NCBI GenBank assembly: GCA_903960645.1
Contig: CAJCBN010000312.1
Span: forward strand, 1-5,113
Direction: 5' to 3'
From: an uncultured Actinomycetes bacterium
GTDB lineage: Bacteria; Actinomycetota; Thermoleophilia; Gaiellales; F1-60-MAGs149
DNA: 5,113 nucleotides
Part shown: piece after piece, positions 1-5,113 of the stretch
Layout of the letters: every line of letters begins with the position of its first letter
Numbering within the stretch: position 1 is the first letter of the stretch
Made by a program: the position numbers and the translations under genes
The notes under the pieces: generated by a model
The model's database searches: none
The model's input: the letters and a program-made list of their open reading frames with translations, nothing else
Told to the model about the DNA's origin: nothing

Positions 1-1
1 C

Positions 2-1642
2 TCAGCCGGTGACGGCGCTGGGCTGAGCGGGCTTCACCTTCGGCGCCTGCACGCGAGGGAGAACCAGGGCCTTGGTCGAGGCGATCGTCGTGCCGTCGGC
101 GAGCGTGAGCGTGGTGACCAGCGTCACGTGCAGCGCTCCGCGCCTACGGATCGCCTGAGAGCCGCGAGCGAGCGTGCAGGTGAGGGTGACCCGGCCGGCC
201 TTCGTCACGGCCTGAGTGGTACGGCAGACGGAGACCGCGGCTGCGCGCGTGAAGAGCCGGGCGCGGGTGGCGCTCTGCACGACGGTGCCGGGAGCCGCTG
301 CGGTGAGGGTCGAGACGATCGCCGTGGCGGTGGTGCGGGTGTGCACGACGAGCGGGCCACGGGGAGTGACGGCGGCAGAGGCAGCTGACGGAGCCGACGT
401 GCCCGTGGCGTTCGTCGCCGTGGCGGTGAAGGTGTAGGCCGTGCGGTTGGTCAAGCCCGTGACCACACAGCTCGTAGCGGGCACAACGATTGAGCAGGTC
501 CGGCCGCCGGGAGCGGCCGTGACAACGTACGAGCTCGCAGATCCACCGGGGCCGGTGCCTGCGGTCACGCTCACGGTCGCCTGCCGGTTCCCGGCGACGG
601 CGGTCGGCGTCGACGGCACGGCGGGGAAGAGCACGCCGCTTGTCATAACGCGGTTGCCGGTGCCGGTTATGGCAACGGCCACGAAGATGCCGTCGACGTA
701 GGTCAGAGACTTCCAGTCATTGTCCGCGGCCGCGTTTTGCGCGGTCCACGTGATGCCGTCGGGACTCGTCATCACCATCGATAGGCCGGTGTCGTAGAGG
801 CCGACGGCAACGAACTGGCCCTCGGCGTAGACCACCGATCGCCACTTGGTCGCCGAGGCGGCCACGCGCTGCGTCCATGTGATCCCGTCGGGACTCGTCA
901 TGACCCGTTCGCCGGAGCCCGAGCTGCCGGCGAGTGCGACGAACAAGCCTGCACCGTATGTGACGGCGTACCAGTTATTCGAGGTGACACCTGCCGTTCG
1001 CGTGGTCCAGGTGATGCCGTCGGGACTGGTCATCACGCGGTCGCCGAACGTGGGGGGCTGCCCGCCAACGGCGACATACAGGCCATTCGCGTAGGTGATG
1101 GAGCGCCAAAGCACATCGGACGAAGAGGAGCGGCTGGTCCAGGTGATGCCGTCGGGGCTGGTCATCACCCGATTGCCGGTGCCGGATGCGGCAACGGCGA
1201 CGAACTGACCGCCGGCGTAGATGAGGGCGTTCCACGCGTTGTCCGCGGCGGCGGTCCGGGCAGTCCACGTGATGCCGTCGGGACTCGTGATCACCCGGTA
1301 GGGCGTCGGGGCGAGGGCGTCGCTGACGGCGACGAACAGGCCGTTACCGTAGGCAACCGCTCCCCAATCGCCGTCGGGGGCGGTGCGGGCAGTCCAGGCG
1401 ATGCCGTCGCGGCTCGTCATCACGTGATCGCCGGTGCCGTCGTTGGCCACCGCGACGAACGTCCCGTTGCCATAGGCGACGGAAACCCAGCTGACGTCGA
1501 CTGGTGTGGCGCGCGACGTCCATTCGACGCCCGGGGCTGCTCCTGCACTGGCTGGAAGCGCAGCAAACAGCGCTGCGATTGTCAGCACAACGGCCAGTGC
1601 TCCACGAACGGTCACCCGTGAAGCGTAGCCCGAGTTGTCCAT
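2..1642 (-). CDS. Secreted seven-repeat beta-propeller-like protein with FN3 and shared C-terminal domain
   Basis: This 546-residue exported protein has a signal peptide at about 1-33 (hydrophobic ALAVVLTIAALFAAL, then ASA). Seven repeats begin at Trp 41, 83, 126, 168, 212, 256 and 299 and end near 341. Each reads roughly WTxR...W..v.Y.nG.FVAV......RVMTSPDGIT. SPDGITW resembles the Asp-box (SxDxGxTW) of sialidase-type propellers but is one residue shorter. Seven blades fit a closed beta-propeller. A fibronectin III domain follows at about 342-427 with Cys 383/392 and VTGLTN. The C-terminal domain of unknown family (428-530, C473/C489) and the tail QPSAVTG match the preceding gene's product. 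Ligand binding or adhesion at the cell surface is inference. The gene lies 16 bases after the LRR gene and is probably in its operon. The start is uncertain: ATG 1642 has no Shine-Dalgarno and sits in a hairpin loop, while GTG 1615 gives a shorter, more typical signal peptide. Only one base follows the TGA in the window. Confidence 0.87.
   Translation of the reverse strand: MDNSGYASRVTVRGALAVVLTIAALFAALPASAGAAPGVEWTSRATPVDVSWVSVAYGNGTFVAVANDGTGDHVMTSRDGIAWTARTAPDGDWGAVAYGNGLFVAVSDALAPTPYRVITSPDGITWTARTAAADNAWNALIYAGGQFVAVAASGTGNRVMTSPDGITWTSRSSSSDVLWRSITYANGLYVAVGGQPPTFGDRVMTSPDGITWTTRTAGVTSNNWYAVTYGAGLFVALAGSSGSGERVMTSPDGITWTQRVAASATKWRSVVYAEGQFVAVGLYDTGLSMVMTSPDGITWTAQNAAADNDWKSLTYVDGIFVAVAITGTGNRVMTSGVLFPAVPSTPTAVAGNRQATVSVTAGTGPGGSASSYVVTAAPGGRTCSIVVPATSCVVTGLTNRTAYTFTATATNATGTSAPSAASAAVTPRGPLVVHTRTTATAIVSTLTAAAPGTVVQSATRARLFTRAAAVSVCRTTQAVTKAGRVTLTCTLARGSQAIRRRGALHVTLVTTLTLADGTTIASTKALVLPRVQAPKVKPAQPSAVTG
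5..619 (-). repeat. Shared FN3 + C-terminal module, copy 1
   Basis: This segment encodes residues 342-546 of the propeller-like protein. It is paralogous to the end of the upstream LRR gene. Both begin with PTAVAG and contain a fibronectin III domain with a Cys pair nine residues apart, then VTGLTN. Both then have a domain with two cysteines 16 residues apart, and both end in PS-[AS]-VTG. From the first of those cysteines to the final conserved Arg (473-530) the two align without gaps, with 22 of 58 residues identical by hand count. I do not recognise the C-terminal domain as a named family. Confidence 0.82.
620..1522 (-). repeat. Seven tandem 42-44-codon repeats (propeller blades)
   Basis: Seven in-frame tandem units of about 126-132 bases encode the blade repeats of the propeller-like protein. 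The most conserved DNA is the segment encoding MTSPDGITW, which recurs as near-identical copies of about 25 bases centred near 762, 890, 1023, 1153, 1282 and 1408. The first unit encodes SRDGIAW instead of SPDGITW, and the last lacks this motif and runs into the fibronectin domain. Unit lengths vary slightly because of loop changes before RVMTS. Confidence 0.9.
1622..1627 (-). promoter_or_regulatory. Possible -10 box for a leaderless GTG start of the propeller gene
   Basis: The minus strand reads TACGCT, then six bases, then GTG at 1615, the same six-base spacing seen at the LRR gene. TACGCT fits the TANNNT form of actinobacterial -10 boxes. No convincing -35 box lies 16-18 bases upstream, so this is a weak candidate. 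Confidence 0.22.
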
Positions 1643-1650
1643 GCTCGGGC
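1628..1650 (-). promoter_or_regulatory. Hairpin enclosing the start codon of the propeller gene
   Basis: A perfect 7-bp GC-rich inverted repeat (GCCCGAG / CTCGGGC) flanks a 9-base loop that contains ATG 1642-1640. No U-tract follows, so it is not a classical terminator. It could limit initiation at this ATG unless ribosomes arriving from the LRR stop codon (1659) open it. It could also mean that the true start is the GTG at 1615, outside the hairpin. Confidence 0.5.
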
Positions 1651-1658
1651 GGCTCGCG

Positions 1659-3224
1659 TCAGCCGGTGACGCTGCTTGGCGTCGTGCTCGTGGCGACCGG
1701 CGCCTTGGCCACGGGTGTGCGGCTGAGCTTGACGTTCTTCGTCGAGACCATTGGCGTGCCGCTGGTGGGCGTGTACGTCGTGGTCAGCGTGATGACGAGC
1801 GCCTGCTGCGTGCGGAGGCGGCGGCCGGCGCTGTTGAGGTTGCAGGTGACGCGGGTCGTGCCGGCTGCGGTGATCGTCTTGGAGTAGGTGCAGACGGTGA
1901 CTGTTGCGGCGCGAGTGTTCCGTCGGCCGGTCGCGACGGTGCCGACCTGGCGGACTGCGCCGGGTCCGGGTGCTGTGAAGGTGGTGACGATCACGGAGCC
2001 CGTGGAAGCCGGCCGGGTGGAGGTGAGCCGAAGCGCCGCCGGAGCGGCTGTAGTCGACGATGTGGTTGTCGTAGCCGTCGAAGTGCTGGTCGGGGTTGTA
2101 CTCGAGCCGTTGTTGCTGGGCGGCACGACAGCTGCGGTTGGGGTGACGGCGTTTGATGCGGCAGAGGCCACCGAGCTTGCCACGGGCGAGGCAGTGTTGG
2201 CGACCGCAGTAAAGGTGTAGCTGGTGCCGTTCGTCAAGCCTGTGACCGTGCAACTCATCGTCGGTGCCGTGATGGTGCAGGTTTTCGATGGGTCGCTCAC
2301 TGCCGCGACGGAGTACGTGACCGGCGTGGGGCCTCCCGACGGGGCCGTCACGGTGACCGTCGCGGACGCCTCGCCTGCCACTGCGGTCGGTGCTGCGGTC
2401 GGAAGGACGAGATAGGCCTGCGGTTGGCCCTGGTACGTGGAGCCGAAGGCCGGCCAGCCGGTTGCAGAGGCAAAGCGATACACGATGGCGCTCGTCGAAC
2501 CGGACAAGATGCCGGAGCACGGGCTACCGAATTCGGTACACGACGGCTGATTGCCCAGGAACTCGATACGAGCAAGTGCTGTCATGTTCGCGAATGCCCT
2601 GTCGCCGAGCGTGGTTACTCCGCTCGAAACCGTGAGGTTCGTCAGGCTGGTGGTACCGCGAAACGCGGAGTCCCCGATGCTGGTGACGCTGCTGGGGATG
2701 GTGATGCTGGTGAGGCTGGTGGTCTCGCGAAACGCGTAGTTCCCGATGCTGGTGACGCTGTTGGGGATGGTGATGCTGGTGAGGCTTGTGGCACCCTGGA
2801 GCATGCTGTTGCTGATGCTAGTGACGCCGTTGGGGATGGTGATGCTGGTCAGGCGTGTGGCGCCGTAGAACGCGCCGGCGCCGATGGTTGTGACGCTGCT
2901 GGGGATGGTGATGCTGGTGAGGCTTGTGGTGCCGTAGAACGCTTGACTGCCGATGCTGGTGACGCTGCTCATCGTTGCGAATGTGACGTTCGTCAGACCC
3001 GTTGCGTTCATGAACGCGTTGTTTCCGATCGCCGTCACCGACGTGGGGATGGTGATCGCACCGACGCACGACGAGCTGGAGGTGATGGTCGTGCCCGTGA
3101 TGGTGAACGTGCCGCCGCCACTGCAGCTGTCAGCACTGGCGGTGCCGGTGAAACCGAGCCCCGCCCCGAGCACGATGCCGAGCAGGAGCAGGGCGCGGAG
3201 AGACTTAGCGTTGACAATTCGCAT
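1659..3224 (-). CDS. Secreted BspA-type leucine-rich repeat protein with FN3 and shared C-terminal domain
   Basis: This 521-residue exported protein has a signal peptide at 1-31 (basic start, hydrophobic LLLLGIVLG core, TASA before the likely cut). A short Cys-paired segment follows (C34/C53). Seven BspA/LRR_5 repeats occupy about 57-219, mostly exactly 23 residues with the pattern ITIPxSVTSIGxxAFxGTTSLTS. A capping segment with two cysteines reaches about 270. A fibronectin III domain at about 275-361 carries a Cys pair (316/325) and VTGLTNGT. A Ser/Thr/Pro linker at 362-397 leads to an unrecognised C-terminal domain (about 398-505, C445/C461) and the tail TPSSVTG. I chose ATG 3224 because the signal peptide starts there and a promoter sits just upstream; the in-frame GTG at 3302 would add 26 residues that are not signal-like. 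LRR_5 proteins are often surface adhesins; that role here is inference. There is no LPXTG motif and no C-terminal membrane helix. The next gene starts 16 bases after the TGA. Confidence 0.9.
   Translation of the reverse strand: MRIVNAKSLRALLLLGIVLGAGLGFTGTASADSCSGGGTFTITGTTITSSSSCVGAITIPTSVTAIGNNAFMNATGLTNVTFATMSSVTSIGSQAFYGTTSLTSITIPSSVTTIGAGAFYGATRLTSITIPNGVTSISNSMLQGATSLTSITIPNSVTSIGNYAFRETTSLTSITIPSSVTSIGDSAFRGTTSLTNLTVSSGVTTLGDRAFANMTALARIEFLGNQPSCTEFGSPCSGILSGSTSAIVYRFASATGWPAFGSTYQGQPQAYLVLPTAAPTAVAGEASATVTVTAPSGGPTPVTYSVAAVSDPSKTCTITAPTMSCTVTGLTNGTSYTFTAVANTASPVASSVASAASNAVTPTAAVVPPSNNGSSTTPTSTSTATTTTSSTTAAPAALRLTSTRPASTGSVIVTTFTAPGPGAVRQVGTVATGRRNTRAATVTVCTYSKTITAAGTTRVTCNLNSAGRRLRTQQALVITLTTTYTPTSGTPMVSTKNVKLSRTPVAKAPVATSTTPSSVTG
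1662..2402 (-). repeat. Shared FN3 + C-terminal module, copy 2
   Basis: This segment encodes residues 275-521 of the LRR protein and is the partner of the module at the end of the next gene. It differs mainly by an inserted Ser/Thr/Asn-rich linker of about 36 residues between the fibronectin domain and the C-terminal domain. The linker looks like a flexible stalk. The last 13 bases of coding sequence and stop are identical to those of the other copy. Confidence 0.82.
2568..3056 (-). repeat. Seven tandem leucine-rich (LRR_5) repeats, 69-base period
   Basis: Seven units encode the BspA-type LRRs. Five of them keep an exact 69-base (23-codon) period; the second counted from the N-terminus is two codons longer. 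The segment encoding SVTSI and its flanks recurs on the plus strand as GTGACGCTG-type blocks at about 2684, 2753, 2822, 2891 and 2960. DNA identity between neighbours is high, including at third positions, which points to recent duplication or gene conversion. Confidence 0.9.
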
Positions 3225-3230
3225 TTGATG

Positions 3231-3259
3231 AGTATTCGTTCGTCTACATCCGTGGTCAA
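3231..3259 (-). promoter_or_regulatory. Predicted sigma-70-type promoter of the LRR gene, leaderless
   Basis: On the minus strand a -35 box TTGACC (3259-3254) is followed by a 17-base spacer and a -10 box AATACT (3236-3231). Six bases then separate the -10 box from the ATG at 3224. Transcription would start at or next to the A of the start codon. No Shine-Dalgarno is visible, which fits a leaderless mRNA of the kind common in Actinobacteria. The -10 box matches TATAAT at four of six positions. Confidence 0.5.
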
Positions 3260-3309
3260 GCCCCACAGCGGAAATTTGGCCCGCATGTAGGGGTAGCCCC
3301 ACCGCGAGG

Positions 3310-3325
3310 GGTGATTTTCGTCACA
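3310..3325 (-). promoter_or_regulatory. CRP/GlxR-like operator
   Basis: The minus strand reads TGTGA-CGAAAA-TCACC, nine of ten matches to the CRP-family consensus TGTGA-N6-TCACA. Its centre lies about 93.5 bases upstream of the predicted transcription start, close to a helical position used by class I CRP activation. It is in the intergenic region between the helicase stop and the LRR gene. Binding by a CRP/GlxR homologue is inferred from the motif only. Confidence 0.4.
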
Positions 3326-3337
3326 AAATGCGGCGAC

Positions 3338-5113
3338 TTAGGCGTTTTGCGCGAGCTCGCCCAGCAGCACCAGCGCCATCGCCTTGTCGAGCGGCTCGTT
3401 CAGGCTGGGGCACGAGAAGCTCTGGATGCACGCGGGGCAGCCCGAGTCGCAGGGGCAGTCGGCCACGATCGAGCGGGCCGCCTCGGCGATGCGGGCGAGG
3501 GCGGGGAAGGCCGTGCGCACGATGCCCGCGCCGCCCGGGCGCGTCTCGTGGAGGATGATCGTGGGCGACAGGGTGTCGGGGTGCAGGATCGTCGAGAGAC
3601 CGCTGATGTCTCCCGCGTCGCTTGGGACGGCGAGGGGGAGGGCGGCGGCGAGCAGGTGCTCGATGGCGTGCAGACCACCGAGGGTGGGCTCGTCGTCGGT
3701 GGGCGGTCGGGTGATCCACAGCGCGGCGCTGCGGTAGCGGCGCTCGGGCAGGTCGAGCTGGCGCTGGTCGATCACCGAGAGGTCGTCGGTGCGGCGGCGC
3801 TGGTAGGCGATCACGCGCGTGGCGACCTCGGCCTCGCCGAAGTGGCAGCGCCAGTTGCCCAGCCACTCCTCCGCTTCTGGCTCGTCAAGGGCCACGGTCG
3901 ACTCGGCGCGCGGCACGGTGAACCAGTCGCCACGGAACGGCTCGACGATCGCCGTGCCCTCGTTGAGGTCGAGCTCGGTGACGAGGTAGCGCTCGCCGAG
4001 GTTGAGGTGCACGGCACCGGGGTGCACGCTGCTCGGGGCGCGATCCTGCTCGACGTCGCCGAGCACGCGGCCGCTGTCTCCCTCGACGATCGTGACGACC
4101 TCCGAGCCCGTGCTGCGTAGCGATACCCGCATGGCGGGGTCGTCGAGGCCCGTCCAGATCAGGCCCGCGGGCGTCATCGTGAAGTCGTCGGGGTTCAGCT
4201 CGATCATGGCCTCGCTGTCCTCGACGATGTGCACACCGAGGATGCTCTCGTCGCGCGGCCCCACCGCGGCCTCGGCCGCCGCGCAGGCCAGGTGGGCGAT
4301 GCGGATCTCGGGGTTGTGCGGGTCGAGGGCGATCGCCTCGACCGGGCGGTCGAGCAGCACCTGTGGGTGCCGGGCGAACCACTGGTCGAGCGCGTCGTCA
4401 CCGAGCACGAGCACGCCGAGGCCGCGCTGGCGGCGGCCGGCACGGCCCCACTCCTGGCGCAGGGCGGCGACCGAGCCGGGGAAGCCCACGACGATCGCGC
4501 AGTCGAGGTCACCGATGTCGATACCGAGCTCGAGCGCGTTGGTGGTGATCACCGCGCGCAGGTCGCCGCCGGCGAGACGCTGTTCGATCTGGCGCCGCAC
4601 CTCCGGCGGATAGCCCGCGCGGTAGGGCTCGACGCGCTCGGCCAGCACGGGCGCGCGGCGCGTGAGCTCATCGCGCACGCCGCGCAGGATCAGCTCGACC
4701 AGCTGCCGGCCTGGGGCGAAGCAGATCACGCGCTGATCATCGATCACCAGCTGCGCCACGAGGTTGACCGCCTCTTGGATGCGCGAGGCACGCCGGCCCG
4801 TCGCCTCGTCGAGCAGGGTCGGGTTCCACAAAGCGACGTCGCGGCCGGGGCTCGGCGCGCCGTCGTCGTCGACGATCGTCACGTCGAGGCCCGACAGCGC
4901 GCCGAACGCCTCGTGCGGATTGCCGACGGTCGCCGATGCGAGCAGCAGCTGCGGCGAGGCGCCGTAGAGCGCGGCGCAGCGGCGCAGGCGGCGAATCACG
5001 TGCGCGACGTGGCTGCCGAAGACCCCGCGGTAGACGTGCGCCTCGTCGATGATGATCGCGCTGAGGCCCGACAGCCACTCGTCCCAGCGCTGGTGGTGGG
5101 GGCAGATGCCGAC
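3338..5113 (-). CDS. DEAH-box helicase with DUF1998-type C-terminus, MrfA/YprA-like (5' partial)
   Basis: This is the C-terminal 591 residues of a superfamily 2 helicase that enters the window already in frame; the start codon and Walker A motif lie beyond base 5113. Numbering from the first visible residue, motif II (IIIDEAH) is at 20-26 and is followed by VYRGVFGSH, typical of the YprA/Hrq1 group. Motif III (SAT) is at 60-62, motif IV (VICFAPGR) near 129-136, motif V (TNALELGID) at 191-199 and motif VI (QEWGRAGRR) at 220-228. A DUF1998-like region occupies roughly 463-568. It ends in Cys553, Cys555, Cys559 and Cys562 (C-x-C-x3-C-x2-C), plus Cys568 and an NEPLDK motif. In the family, MrfA of Bacillus subtilis is an ATP-dependent helicase for repair of mitomycin damage and needs such a cysteine cluster. 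DNA repair here is inferred from that similarity. The gene ends in TAA, and no clear terminator follows. An internal GTG at 4999 is not the true start, because the DEAH motif lies upstream of it. Confidence 0.93.
   Translation of the reverse strand, partial: VGICPHHQRWDEWLSGLSAIIIDEAHVYRGVFGSHVAHVIRRLRRCAALYGASPQLLLASATVGNPHEAFGALSGLDVTIVDDDGAPSPGRDVALWNPTLLDEATGRRASRIQEAVNLVAQLVIDDQRVICFAPGRQLVELILRGVRDELTRRAPVLAERVEPYRAGYPPEVRRQIEQRLAGGDLRAVITTNALELGIDIGDLDCAIVVGFPGSVAALRQEWGRAGRRQRGLGVLVLGDDALDQWFARHPQVLLDRPVEAIALDPHNPEIRIAHLACAAAEAAVGPRDESILGVHIVEDSEAMIELNPDDFTMTPAGLIWTGLDDPAMRVSLRSTGSEVVTIVEGDSGRVLGDVEQDRAPSSVHPGAVHLNLGERYLVTELDLNEGTAIVEPFRGDWFTVPRAESTVALDEPEAEEWLGNWRCHFGEAEVATRVIAYQRRRTDDLSVIDQRQLDLPERRYRSAALWITRPPTDDEPTLGGLHAIEHLLAAALPLAVPSDAGDISGLSTILHPDTLSPTIILHETRPGGAGIVRTAFPALARIAEAARSIVADCPCDSGCPACIQSFSCPSLNEPLDKAMALVLLGELAQNA

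Noticed and set aside
2..160. LPXTG sorting signal or C-terminal membrane anchor in the propeller protein
   Set aside because: The C-terminus has no LPXTG motif, no hydrophobic helix and no terminal Arg/Lys cluster; the same holds for the LRR protein.
1612..2520. Minus-strand 302-codon frame overlapping both secreted genes
   Set aside because: It is an out-of-frame shadow rich in His and Arg with no motifs, spanning the junction of two well-supported genes.
2611..2980. Regular repeats that might suggest a CRISPR array
   Set aside because: The units are contiguous 69-base coding repeats with no unique spacers, and they translate cleanly as LRR_5.
2424..3290. Plus-strand 288-codon open frame with AGDGDAGEACG-like repeats
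   Set aside because: It is the antisense of the LRR repeats; its periodicity is inherited from the 69-base units, and the minus-strand product has a signal peptide and recognisable domains.
3225..3302. GTG 3302 as start of the LRR gene
   Set aside because: The added 26 residues are not signal-like and would bury the signal peptide; the predicted promoter lies inside this stretch.
3288..3311. Possible terminator hairpin after the helicase
   Set aside because: Only competing 4-bp stems (GGGG/CCCC and CACC/GGTG) can form, with no T-tract on either strand.
3311..4120. Plus-strand 269-codon open frame
   Set aside because: It lies opposite the conserved helicase C-terminus. Long antisense frames are expected in GC-rich DNA, and its Ala/Arg/Gly-rich product shows no family motif.

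Overview
The window comes from a high-GC bacterium, most likely an actinomycete-type lineage. The helicase gene is strongly GC-rich, TANNNT-like leaderless start regions are visible, and the secreted proteins carry Cys-paired fibronectin III domains of a kind common in Actinobacteria. The genus cannot be told from the sequence. All real genes lie on the minus strand, so the reading order runs from high to low coordinates.

Region 5113 to 3338 holds the C-terminal 591 residues of a DEAH-box superfamily 2 helicase with a C-terminal DUF1998-type region and a C-x-C-x3-C-x2-C cysteine cluster. This is the architecture of the YprA/MrfA (Hrq1-related) DNA repair helicases. Its N-terminus, with the Walker A motif, lies beyond the window edge.

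Region 3337 to 3225 is a 113-bp intergenic stretch. It carries a near-consensus CRP/GlxR-type palindrome (TGTGA-N6-TCACC) and a TTGACC-N17-AATACT promoter. The -10 element ends six bases before the ATG of the next gene, which suggests a leaderless mRNA.

Region 3224 to 1659 encodes a 521-residue secreted protein: signal peptide, seven BspA-type leucine-rich repeats (LRR_5), a fibronectin III domain, a Ser/Thr linker and a C-terminal domain of unknown family. Sixteen bases further on, region 1642 to 2 encodes a second secreted protein of 546 residues: signal peptide, seven 42-44-residue repeats that look like a seven-bladed beta-propeller, a fibronectin III domain, and the same unknown C-terminal domain. 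Both proteins end in the same short tail (PS-[AS]-VTG).

The two secreted proteins are therefore modular partners, with two unrelated repeat heads on one shared C-terminal half, encoded in tandem and probably co-transcribed. They look like exported surface or adhesion proteins. Neither has an LPXTG motif or a C-terminal membrane helix, so the shared C-terminal half is the best candidate for whatever anchors or sorts them. This pair and its regulatory region are the most interesting content. The helicase is probably a functionally unrelated neighbour.
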